From Oscillospiraceae bacterium (GTDB lineage Bacteria > Bacillota_A > Clostridia > Oscillospirales > Oscillospiraceae): DNA of 12,692 nucleotides. Positions 1 through 7,135 of this stretch are shown in pieces. Below the pieces are notes generated by a model. That model made no database searches, was not told the DNA's origin, and saw only the letters and a program-made list of their open reading frames with translations. The stretch is from the NCBI GenBank assembly GCA_017381835.1, contig JAFOBK010000200.1, positions 1 to 12,692 of the forward strand. Reading direction: 5' to 3'. Position 1 is the stretch's first letter. The number at the start of each line of letters is the position of its first letter. The translations under genes were made by a program, and so were the position numbers.

Positions 1-687
1 AACTCCGTGATCGTCCCGATTGCGGGGGCAATCCTCGCCTTTGTTATGACCCTTGAGCTGATCCAGCTCATAACCGACAAAAACAATCTGAACGATGTAG
101 ATACCTGGATGTTCTTCAAATGGGCCTTCAAGTCCGCCGCTGCGGTGCTGATCGTTACCAACACCTGGAACATCGTCATGGGTGTATTCGATGCCGCCCA
201 AAGTGTGGTTGGCAGCGCATCGGGCATTATCTCCGGAGATACCAGCATTGATATTTCCTCCGTGATGACCGATCTGGAAACCACCCTCATGGCTATGGAG
301 ATCGGACCGCTGCTGGGACTATGGTTTCAGTCCCTGTTCGCTGGCATCTGTACCTGGGCAATCGCCATCTGCATCTTCATCATCACCTACGGCAGAATGA
401 TTGAGATCTACCTTGTGACCTCCCTTGCACCCATCCCGATGGCAACTATGATGGGCAAGGAATGGGGCGGTATGGGCCAGAATTATCTTCGTGCCCTGTT
501 CGCTCTGGGATTCCAGGCATTTCTCATCATTGTATGCGTTGCCATCTATGCTGTACTGGTTCAGAGCATTTCCGTTGCTGCGGACATCAGCAGCGCCATC
601 TGGACCTGCATGGGCTACACAGTTCTGCTGTGCTTCTGCCTGTTCAAGACAAGCAGCCTTGCAAAGTCCATCTTCAATGCCCATTAA
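1..687 (+). CDS. VirB6/TrbL-like conjugation channel protein (CD1112 family), 5' end cut off by window
   Basis: This is a polytopic inner-membrane subunit of the type IV secretion (conjugation) channel. The reading frame is open from the first base (Asn-Ser-Val-Ile-Val-Pro), so the gene starts upstream of the window; the GTG at position 7 is internal. Of the protein, 228 codons are visible, and family members usually carry some 60 more N-terminal residues. About five hydrophobic segments can be seen, near visible residues 3-24, 42-65, 105-130, 165-190 and 200-218. The stretch LEIQ-like 'TLELIQLITDKNNL' and 'WNIVMGVFDAAQSVV' are typical of the ICE proteins called CD1112-like. The next gene starts 30 bases after the stop with a strong ribosome site, so the two are surely co-transcribed. 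The family call is from recognition of sequence and neighbours; the exact place in the channel is inferred from VirB6. Confidence 0.85.
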   Translation, partial: NSVIVPIAGAILAFVMTLELIQLITDKNNLNDVDTWMFFKWAFKSAAAVLIVTNTWNIVMGVFDAAQSVVGSASGIISGDTSIDISSVMTDLETTLMAMEIGPLLGLWFQSLFAGICTWAIAICIFIITYGRMIEIYLVTSLAPIPMATMMGKEWGGMGQNYLRALFALGFQAFLIIVCVAIYAVLVQSISVAADISSAIWTCMGYTVLLCFCLFKTSSLAKSIFNAH

Positions 688-717
688 GATGGCATAAATC
701 AATAAGGAGGGCTATTT

Positions 718-1149
718 ATGGCCTATGTAACCGTCCCCAAGGACTTAACAAAAATCAAAACCAAGGTGCTGTTTAACCTTACCAAACGGCAGCTTGTATG
801 CTTCGGAGCCGGTGCCCTCATGGGGCTACCGGCATTCATCTTCCTCAAGGAACCTCTGGGTACCAGCACTGCCACCATGGTCATGATCCTGGTAATGATC
901 CCGGCGTTCCTTCTTGCCATGTATGAAAAGAATGGGCAACCCCTGGAAGTCATTTTGCGGAATATGATCCAGGTCTGCTTCATCCGTCCGAAGCACCGTC
1001 CTTACCGGACCAACAATTTCTACGCCGTGTTACAGCGGCAGCACCAACTCGATAAGGAGGTTCACCGCATTGTCCGCCAAGAAGCGGCTGACCCGCGCCG
1101 AACGGAAGCAAATCGAAGCAGCCATCGCAAGAGCAAACCGGACGGATAA
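718..1149 (+). CDS. PrgI-like small conjugation membrane protein (CD1111 family)
   Basis: A 143-residue protein of the PrgI family, found directly before the VirB4-like ATPase in Gram-positive conjugation modules and comparable in size and topology to VirB3. The start is ATG with AAGGAGG at 704-710, seven bases upstream. Two hydrophobic segments are visible, near residues 26-43 (LVCFGAGALMGLPAFIFL) and 50-69 (TATMVMILVMIPAFLLAMY), followed by a charged C-terminal tail of roughly 75 residues expected in the cytoplasm. The last 80 bases overlap the start of the ATPase gene in another frame, so the basic tail (after about residue 117) is also the coding sequence for the ATPase N-terminus. This suggests translational coupling of channel subunit and motor. 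It probably docks the ATPase to the membrane; that role is inferred from VirB3/PrgI. Confidence 0.85.
   Translation: MAYVTVPKDLTKIKTKVLFNLTKRQLVCFGAGALMGLPAFIFLKEPLGTSTATMVMILVMIPAFLLAMYEKNGQPLEVILRNMIQVCFIRPKHRPYRTNNFYAVLQRQHQLDKEVHRIVRQEAADPRRTEANRSSHRKSKPDG
1054..1060 (+). promoter_or_regulatory. Ribosome binding site that fixes a TTG start for the VirB4-like gene
   Basis: AAGGAGG lies nine bases before TTG at 1070, inside the end of the prgI-like gene. No ATG or GTG in that frame sits at a suitable distance. The protein read from this TTG (SAKKRLTRAERKQIE after Met) has the basic N-terminus usual for the family, so the non-ATG start is well supported. Confidence 0.8.
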
Positions 1150-3937
1150 AAAAGAAAAATCGGCGCAGGACAGTATTCCCTATAAGCGCATGATGCCCGA
1201 CGGCATCTGCGTTGTCACCGACACCTATTTCACCAAGACCATCCAATTCCAGGATATCAACTACCAGCTTTCCCAGAACGAAGATAAAACTGCCATCTTT
1301 GAAGCATGGTGTGATTTCCTCAATTTCTTCGATGCGTCCGTTAAATTCCAGCTCACCTTTGCAAACCTTTCCGTTTCCAAAGAGGTGTTTACCCAGAGCA
1401 TCAGCATCCCGCCCAAGGGAGATGAATTTGACAGCATCCGGGAGGAATACGCCCAAATGCTTCAGCGGCAGTTGGAGCGCGGCAACAATGGTCTTGTCAA
1501 AACCAAGTATCTGACCTTCGGTATCGAAGCCCAGACCTACCGCATGGCAAAGATGCGGCTGGAACGTCTGGAAATCGATATCCTCAACAACTTCAAACGG
1601 CTGGGCGTAAAAGCCACCGTTCTGAATGGCAAGGAACGTCTGCAAGTCCTCCATGACATTCTCAGAATGGACGAACAGGAACCCTTCCTGTTCAACTGGG
1701 ACTGGCTGGCTCCCTCCGGGCTGTCCACAAAGGACTTCATCGCTCCCAGCAGCTTTGAATACAAAAACGGCAAGGGCTTCCGCATGGGTAAGCTCTCCGG
1801 TGCCGTCAGCTTCCTTCAGATCCTGGCACCGGAACTCAATGACCGCATCCTGGCAGAGTTCTTGAATCTGGAGAGCAGCGTCATCGTTAATCTCCATGTT
1901 CAGTCTGTGGATCAGGTCAATGCAATTAAAACCATCAAGCGGAAGATCACCGACTTAGACCGTGCCAAGATCGAAGAACAGAAGAAAGCTGTTCGTTCCG
2001 GATATGACATGGACATCATTCCTTCCGACCTTGCCACCTACGGTGCAGAAGCAAAAAAGCTGCTGCAGGATCTTCAGAGCAGAAACGAGCGAATGTTCCT
2101 TCTGACCTTCCTGGTTATGAATACCTCTGAAAATCCCCGGCAACTCAATAACAACATCTTCCAGATCAAATCCATTGCCCAGAAGCATAATTGTTCCCTG
2201 GTGCGACTGGACTATCAGCAGGAAGAAGGCGTTATGAGCAGTCTGCCCCTGGGCATGAACTACATCGATATCCAGCGTGGTCTGACTTCTTCCTGTGTGG
2301 CGATCTTCATCCCCTTCACCACCCAGGAGCTGTTCCAGACCGGAAAGGAAGCCCTGTATTACGGTATCAATGCCCTTTCCAACAACCTTATCATGGTTGA
2401 CCGGAAGCTGCTGAAAAACCCCAATGGGCTGATCCTTGGTACTCCCGGCTGCTGCACGGGCGATACACAAATTCTCTTTGCAAACGGCACTCCGGTGTCC
2501 TTTGCGGAGCTGGTGGATTCCGGCATCCAACAGGCGCAGATAAAAGCCTACGATGAAGAAAAGCAGGCAATCGTCACAGCCCCAGCCAAGGATATCCGCA
2601 TCGAAAGGTATGTGGACGAGCTGTTCGAGATCGAACTGATGGACGGCAGCATGGTCAAATGCACCCCGGAACATCTGATCCTCACCCGGCAGGGAGAGTA
2701 TATGCAGGCAAAGGAAATGCGCCCTGGTCAGCTTCTCAGCGGCGGTCACAGGGTCGTTCATGTCACCCGGCACAAGCTCATGGACAGTGTACCTGTCTAT
2801 GATATGGGTGTTCCGAAGCACTTGAACTTTGTGCTGGCAAATGGGCTGGTGGTTCACAACAGCGGCAAATCCTTCAGCGCAAAGCGGGAAATCAGCAACG
2901 CCTTTCTCGTTACCAATGACGACATCCTGATTTGCGACCCGGAAAGTGAGTACGCTCCCCTGGTGGAGCGGCTGGGCGGACAGGTCATCCGTATCTCTCC
3001 CACGTCCCCGGATCATATCAATCCCATGGATATCAACCTCAATTACAGCGACGATGATAACCCGCTGTCCTTAAAGTCCGACTTTATCCTCAGCCTGTGC
3101 GAGCTGATCGTTGCCGGCAAGGATGGACTTGCACCTGTGGAGAAAACCATCATCGACCGCTGTGTGCGGCTGGTCTATCAGGATTATCTCAATGACCCGA
3201 AACCGGAGAATATGCCCATTCTTGAGGATCTTTACGATACCCTCCGCAAACAGGCAGAAAAGGAAGCCCAGTACATTGCCACCGCCTTGGAAATCTACGT
3301 TTCCGGTTCTCTTTCCGTATTCAACCACCGGACCAATGTGGATATCAATAACCGGATTGTGTGCTTTGATATCCGGGAGCTGGGTAAGCAGCTGAAGAAA
3401 ATCGGTATGCTCATCGTCCAGGATCAGGTCTGGAACCGTGTTACCGAAAACCGTTTCCAGTACAAGGCTATCGCAGCACAGGAAGCAGAGGATGGTATTA
3501 CCCTGGTCGCTGCAGACCGAACGGAACCCAAAGCCACCCGATACTACATCGACGAGTTCCACCTTCTGCTGAAGGAGGAACAGACCGCCGCCTTCTCCGT
3601 GGAAATCTGGAAAAGATTCCGAAAATGGGGCGGCATCCCCACAGGCATCACCCAGAACGTCAAAGACCTTCTCAGCAGTCGGGAAATTGAGAATATCTTT
3701 GAAAACTCCGACTTCATCTATATGCTCAATCAGGCTGCAGGTGACCGTCAGATTCTGGCAAAGCACCTTGGCATCTCTCCCCATCAGTTATCCTACGTCA
3801 CCCACTCCGGTGAAGGTGAAGGGCTGCTGTTCTACGGCAACACAATTCTGCCGTTCATTGACCACTTCCCCAAGGAAACTGAGCTTTATAAAGTCATGAC
3901 AACCAAACCCACTGAAGTCACAAAGGAGGCATCTTAA
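1070..3937 (+). CDS. VirB4-like conjugation ATPase (CD1110 family) interrupted by an in-frame intein
   Basis: This is the motor ATPase of the conjugative type IV secretion system, acting at the cytoplasmic face of the membrane. The precursor has 955 residues. Removal of the intein (residues 461-597) leaves 818, a normal size for the family. The N-terminal part (about 1-400) is the CagE/TrbE/VirB region. The P-loop is split: GTPG (457-460) before the intein and SGKS (598-601) after it, giving GTPGSGKS on splicing. Walker B is YYIDEF at 825-830, followed by HLLLKEEQTA; the RecA-fold motif TGITQNVKDLL begins at 858. The start is TTG 1070 with AAGGAGG nine bases upstream. The gene overlaps the prgI-like gene by 80 bases. 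A segment of about 25 residues before Walker B (about 796-820) looks extra compared with relatives I remember. ATP binding should be impossible before splicing, because the P-loop is physically broken. Confidence 0.93.
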   Translation: MSAKKRLTRAERKQIEAAIARANRTDKKEKSAQDSIPYKRMMPDGICVVTDTYFTKTIQFQDINYQLSQNEDKTAIFEAWCDFLNFFDASVKFQLTFANLSVSKEVFTQSISIPPKGDEFDSIREEYAQMLQRQLERGNNGLVKTKYLTFGIEAQTYRMAKMRLERLEIDILNNFKRLGVKATVLNGKERLQVLHDILRMDEQEPFLFNWDWLAPSGLSTKDFIAPSSFEYKNGKGFRMGKLSGAVSFLQILAPELNDRILAEFLNLESSVIVNLHVQSVDQVNAIKTIKRKITDLDRAKIEEQKKAVRSGYDMDIIPSDLATYGAEAKKLLQDLQSRNERMFLLTFLVMNTSENPRQLNNNIFQIKSIAQKHNCSLVRLDYQQEEGVMSSLPLGMNYIDIQRGLTSSCVAIFIPFTTQELFQTGKEALYYGINALSNNLIMVDRKLLKNPNGLILGTPGCCTGDTQILFANGTPVSFAELVDSGIQQAQIKAYDEEKQAIVTAPAKDIRIERYVDELFEIELMDGSMVKCTPEHLILTRQGEYMQAKEMRPGQLLSGGHRVVHVTRHKLMDSVPVYDMGVPKHLNFVLANGLVVHNSGKSFSAKREISNAFLVTNDDILICDPESEYAPLVERLGGQVIRISPTSPDHINPMDINLNYSDDDNPLSLKSDFILSLCELIVAGKDGLAPVEKTIIDRCVRLVYQDYLNDPKPENMPILEDLYDTLRKQAEKEAQYIATALEIYVSGSLSVFNHRTNVDINNRIVCFDIRELGKQLKKIGMLIVQDQVWNRVTENRFQYKAIAAQEAEDGITLVAADRTEPKATRYYIDEFHLLLKEEQTAAFSVEIWKRFRKWGGIPTGITQNVKDLLSSREIENIFENSDFIYMLNQAAGDRQILAKHLGISPHQLSYVTHSGEGEGLLFYGNTILPFIDHFPKETELYKVMTTKPTEVTKEAS
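2450..2860 (+). other. Mini-intein (137 residues, no homing endonuclease) in the VirB4 P-loop
   Basis: A self-splicing protein insert whose borders can be set to the base. Before it the frame reads GTPG and after it SGKS, which join to the canonical Walker A motif GTPGSGKS. Block A is CCTGDTQILFANG with the nucleophile Cys1. Block B ends in KCTPEHLIL with the conserved Thr72 and His75 (intein numbering). Block F is VPVYDMGVPKHLNFVLANG with Asp118. Block G is LVVHN with the penultimate His136 and terminal Asn137, followed by Ser as the +1 nucleophile. All residues needed for class 1 splicing are present, so it should be active. At 137 residues it is close to the smallest natural inteins, and between blocks B and F there is no room for a LAGLIDADG or HNH endonuclease. 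It therefore cannot home by itself and must travel with the ICE. That the host protein needs splicing for function is a strong inference, not an observation. Confidence 0.95.
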
Positions 3938-3939
3938 TT

Positions 3940-4305
3940 ATGACCGTCGAACAAATCAAGCAGGGCTACGGAAAAACAATGGCTATTCAGACAGAACTTT
4001 CCATTCTGCTGGAACTGCTGGTAAGTGCAATTGATTTTTGCTCCGAAGTATCTGCCCAGAATAAATATCTGACCAAGATTGGCGAAGCTGGCGTAACCCG
4101 GCTGATGGAGCTGTTCAATTCCGGGAATATCGTTATGATTATCCCCCGGAACAGCGAAGATGATGGTGAGTACCTGTCCGATGTCCTCATGGCGATCTGG
4201 GCAGGGCTTTTCTTCTATCCCCAGCTCTCTGAAGAACGGTTCCTGATCTACGCCGAAAGCGCGGAACTGCTTTCCGATCTGCTGGGCGGTGGATGGTTTG
4301 TATAA
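3940..4305 (+). CDS. Unrecognised 121-aa protein between virB4 and the NlpC/P60 gene
   Basis: I do not recognise a named family. The start is ATG at 3940, with AAAGGAGG ending at 3929, inside the end of the virB4-like gene; only two bases separate that stop from this start. The end overlaps the next gene by 17 bases. The protein is acidic, with no signal peptide and no convincing membrane segment. It looks mostly helical: an N-terminal stretch (KTMAIQTELSILLELLVSAI, 13-32) and a C-terminal one (ERFLIYAESAELLSDLLGGG). Two cores alternate with hydrophobic residues, 'NIVMIIP' and 'VLMAIWAGLFFYP'. Tight coupling with flanking transfer genes implies a cytoplasmic accessory to conjugation, such as a chaperone or assembly factor. 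This is inferred from context only. Confidence 0.75.
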   Translation: MTVEQIKQGYGKTMAIQTELSILLELLVSAIDFCSEVSAQNKYLTKIGEAGVTRLMELFNSGNIVMIIPRNSEDDGEYLSDVLMAIWAGLFFYPQLSEERFLIYAESAELLSDLLGGGWFV

Positions 4306-6055
4306 GCGTCCGTCCCGGCTCAAATTCACAGACGAGGAACGCGGAAATCCGGAACTGCAAAAGAAAGTCCAGAAGGCCGACAAAGCTGCCGACAAGGCGG
4401 ATTCTGCCCAGGGGAAGATCCCCTCCCGGAAGAAGCTGAAAGCAGATGTTGTCCCCGATCCCAAATCCGGAAAGCTGAAAGTCAAGCTGCAATTTGAGGA
4501 AAGCAAGAAAAAGCCGCCCTCCAAGCTGACCCATGCTGTCCAGACTGCCCCGGTTGAAACTGTCCGGGGACAGCTTCATAAAGAAGTCCGTGAAACCGAG
4601 GATGACAATGTTGGTGTGGAGGCTGCACACTCTTTGGAACAGTCAGCGGAACGCACCTCCCAAGTTCTTCATGCTGGCTACCGGAGCCATAAGCTGAAAC
4701 CCTACCGGGAAGCGGCAAAGGCGGAGCAGAAGCTGGACAAAGCCAACTTAGATGCCCTGCAAAAGAAGATGGAACTGGATCACCCCACCAGCAACCCCTT
4801 TTCCAAATTCCAGCAGCGGCAGGCCATCAAGCGCCAGTATGCCGCCGCCAAAGCAAGTGCTTCCACTGGCACAACGCAAACTGCTGCCAGCATTACGGAG
4901 AAGGCTGCACAGAAAGCTACGGAAACCAGCAAAAAGACTGCCACCTTCGTAAAGAAGCACAGCAAGGCTTTTCTGGTCATCCTTGGTTTTCTCATGCTGC
5001 TGGGCTTTTTCCTCAGCGGACTTTCCTCCTGCACCGTGGTCATGGAGGGTGTCATTTCCGGTATCGCCAGCAGCACCTATGCTTCCACCGACGATGCCAT
5101 CCAGGATGCAGAAGCTGCCTACTGTGCTATGGAAGCGGCGCTGCAGAACAAGCTGGACAACTATGAATCCACCCACAGCTATGACGATTACATCTACGAT
5201 CTGGATGAAATCGGCCATGACCCCTATGTTCTGACCTCCATTCTGTCTGCCCTGCATCCCGGTGAGTGGACGCTGCCCGAAGTCATGGGCACCTTAGATA
5301 TGCTGTTTGAAAAGCAGTATATCCTCACCGAAGAAGTGGAAACGGAAACCCGCTACCGGACGGAAACCCTGATCGGTGAACGCCATGCCCAGGACCCCAT
5401 TACAGGTGCTTACCTATACGACATCTGGGGCGACCCCATCATGGAGGAATACGAATACGAGGATGAAGTGCCCTATACCCATTACACCTGCACTGTCACG
5501 CTGGAAAACTTCGATCTGAGCCATGTACCGGTCTATGTGATGACGGAAGAAGAATTGGGAATGTATGCGGTGTATATGTCCACTCTGGGCAACAGGACAG
5601 ACCTGTTCCCGGATTCTGAGTACATTGACCGTTACGATGGCAGCTATCCAGTCTATGAGATTCCCCCGGAAGCTCTGGAAGATTCTCAGTTTGCCGCCAT
5701 GATTACGGAAGCAGAAAAATATCTGGGATATCCTTACGTCTGGGGCGGCAGCAGTCCATCCACTTCCTTCGACTGTTCCGGTTTTGTAAGCTGGGTCATC
5801 AATCATTCCGGATGGAGTGTGGGCAGACTCAGCGCCCAGGGGCTGTGCAATATCTGCACTCCCGTATCCTCGTCCAATGTAAAGCCGGGAGATCTGGTGT
5901 TCTTTAAGGGCACCTACGACACGCCCGGTGTCTCCCATGTAGGCATCTACGCTGGCAACAACCGGATGATCCACTGCGGAGATCCCATTTCCTATACCAA
6001 TCTAAATTCAAGTTACTGGCAGTCCCATTTCTATACCTATGGCAGACTGCCCTAA
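4289..6055 (+). CDS. Membrane-anchored NlpC/P60 peptidoglycan hydrolase (CD1108 family mobile element protein)
   Basis: A cell-wall hydrolase of 588 residues that probably opens peptidoglycan for the conjugation channel. Residues 1-225 are rich in Lys, Ala and Glu and predicted cytoplasmic, opening with the family hallmark KRPSRLKFTDEERG. One membrane segment follows (about 227-250, AFLVILGFLMLLGFFLSGL), then an external part. The NlpC/P60 domain occupies about 470-588: YVWGGSSPSTSFDCSGF with catalytic Cys496, SHVGIYAG with His550, and MIHCG with His562 completing the expected Cys-His-His set. The start is taken as GTG 4289, overlapping the previous gene by 17 bases. No strong ribosome site precedes it, so reinitiation by coupling is likely; TTG 4298 is an alternative. 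Unlike VirB1-type lytic transglycosylases, the family cleaves peptide stems (usually gamma-D-Glu to diamino acid). The exact bond cut here is not visible. Confidence 0.9.
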   Translation: MDGLYKRPSRLKFTDEERGNPELQKKVQKADKAADKADSAQGKIPSRKKLKADVVPDPKSGKLKVKLQFEESKKKPPSKLTHAVQTAPVETVRGQLHKEVRETEDDNVGVEAAHSLEQSAERTSQVLHAGYRSHKLKPYREAAKAEQKLDKANLDALQKKMELDHPTSNPFSKFQQRQAIKRQYAAAKASASTGTTQTAASITEKAAQKATETSKKTATFVKKHSKAFLVILGFLMLLGFFLSGLSSCTVVMEGVISGIASSTYASTDDAIQDAEAAYCAMEAALQNKLDNYESTHSYDDYIYDLDEIGHDPYVLTSILSALHPGEWTLPEVMGTLDMLFEKQYILTEEVETETRYRTETLIGERHAQDPITGAYLYDIWGDPIMEEYEYEDEVPYTHYTCTVTLENFDLSHVPVYVMTEEELGMYAVYMSTLGNRTDLFPDSEYIDRYDGSYPVYEIPPEALEDSQFAAMITEAEKYLGYPYVWGGSSPSTSFDCSGFVSWVINHSGWSVGRLSAQGLCNICTPVSSSNVKPGDLVFFKGTYDTPGVSHVGIYAGNNRMIHCGDPISYTNLNSSYWQSHFYTYGRLP

Positions 6056-6069
6056 AGGAGTGAAAAAAC

Positions 6070-6309
6070 ATGAATCCCAAAATCAATAAGCTCCGCACGG
6101 AGCTGGAAAAGAACAATGGCAAGATCGCCGCGTTACAGGCAAAGAACAAGGAACTGGAAAAGCAGATCCGGGAACTGGAAAACCTGGACATCGTTGGCAT
6201 GGTCCGGGAACAGGGCATGACCATGGAACAGTTTGCGGAACTGTTCCAGAAAATGAAGGGAGTCGCAGTTGCTGCCCCGACTGTAAAGGAGTCTGGGCAT
6301 GAAACCTAA
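6070..6309 (+). CDS. DUF4315 family small coiled-coil protein (CD1107A-like)
   Basis: A 79-residue protein with ATG start and AAAGGAG at 6054-6060, which overlaps the stop of the hydrolase gene. Residues 1-41 form an obvious heptad-type coiled coil (NKLRTELEKNNGKIAALQAK, then NKELEKQIRELEN). After it comes the conserved 'DIVGMVREQGMTMEQFAELF' helix typical of DUF4315 proteins of Tn1549-like elements. It has no membrane segment or signal peptide. Its last 11 bases overlap the next gene. The biochemical role is unknown; a cytoplasmic oligomeric accessory of the transfer machine is a guess from position. Confidence 0.85.
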   Translation: MNPKINKLRTELEKNNGKIAALQAKNKELEKQIRELENLDIVGMVREQGMTMEQFAELFQKMKGVAVAAPTVKESGHET

Positions 6310-7135
6310 GATGCGGTTCCTGTCCTGTCTGCTTGCCCTGGTTATGTGTCTGTCCACCCTTGCCGTCCCTGCCTATGCCAAAGGAGATGACCCGAACCAG
6401 AAGGATTACGATGTGATCGTGCAGACTCCGGAGGAAACCCGACCCAAGAACACGACCACTTCCAACCAGTCCTCCCGTCCATCCTCCAGCACAGCAGCTA
6501 CGGAGGAAACGGAACCCCCTGCCCCCACCATTGCAGAAGATGGTATGCCCTTTACCGAGGACAGTATCGTTGCCACCCGTGACCTTCTGTACGATGCTGC
6601 CACCAACAAACAGTACATCACCGTGGAAACCCGAAACGGCAATACCTTCTACATCGTCATCGACTACGATAAGCCTGTGGACGAGGACAGCGAACAGTAT
6701 TATACCTATTTCTTAAATCAGGTGGATGAAGCCGACCTCATGGCGCTGCTTGAAGATAACTCTGCCCCCGCTGCCTGCATCTGCGCTGATAAATGCAGCG
6801 TTGGTCTTATCAATACCCAGTGTGAGATCTGCGCCGTGAACATGGTAGAGTGCATGGGTGTAGAACCCACCGAACCGGAAACCGAGCCGCCCACGGAACC
6901 TGTGGAGGAACCGGAACCCAGCGTAGGCACTGGGCCTATTCTCCTGGTGGTAATCCTCATTGCGGCACTGGCTGGCGGCGGTGCTTACTACTTCCTCAAG
7001 GTCAAGGGCAAGAACAAGCCCCAGACCAAGGGCAGCTCCGATTTGGATGACTATGACTTCGGTGACGAAGATGACGATGGTGAGTACGCCGAGTTCGAGC
7101 AGTACGATCCCGCGTCTGACCAGGAGGGCGTATGA
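6299..7135 (+). CDS. DUF4366 secreted/anchored protein (CD1107 family mobile element protein)
   Basis: A 278-residue surface protein. The start is ATG 6299 with AAAGGAG at 6285-6291. The signal peptide is clear: KPKMR, a hydrophobic core (FLSCLLALVMCLSTLAVP), and probable cleavage after AYA near residue 27. A Thr/Ser/Pro-rich linker follows (about 40-75). The conserved DUF4366 core carries 'NTFYIVIDYDK' and 'YFLNQVDEADLMALLED'. A six-cysteine cluster follows at residues 160, 162, 166, 175, 178 and 185. A Pro/Glu-rich spacer leads to a C-terminal membrane segment (GPILLVVILIAALAGGGAYY, about 214-233) and an acidic cytoplasmic tail rich in Asp. Topology is thus type I, with the Cys cluster outside. 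The stop overlaps the topB start as ATGA. Its function is unknown; a cell-surface part of the mating apparatus is inferred. Confidence 0.88.
   Translation: MKPKMRFLSCLLALVMCLSTLAVPAYAKGDDPNQKDYDVIVQTPEETRPKNTTTSNQSSRPSSSTAATEETEPPAPTIAEDGMPFTEDSIVATRDLLYDAATNKQYITVETRNGNTFYIVIDYDKPVDEDSEQYYTYFLNQVDEADLMALLEDNSAPAACICADKCSVGLINTQCEICAVNMVECMGVEPTEPETEPPTEPVEEPEPSVGTGPILLVVILIAALAGGGAYYFLKVKGKNKPQTKGSSDLDDYDFGDEDDDGEYAEFEQYDPASDQEGV

Noticed and set aside
980..1897. Long antisense open frames opposite virB4 (980-1897, 1955-3016, 3071-3784)
   Set aside because: They are shadows of the virB4 frame, overlap it entirely, and show no recognisable domain.
2447..2455. Placing the intein start at the second Cys (2453), leaving GTPGC before it
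   Set aside because: Splicing would then give GTPGCSGKS, which has one residue too many for a P-loop. Starting at the first Cys gives GTPGSGKS and a standard block A.
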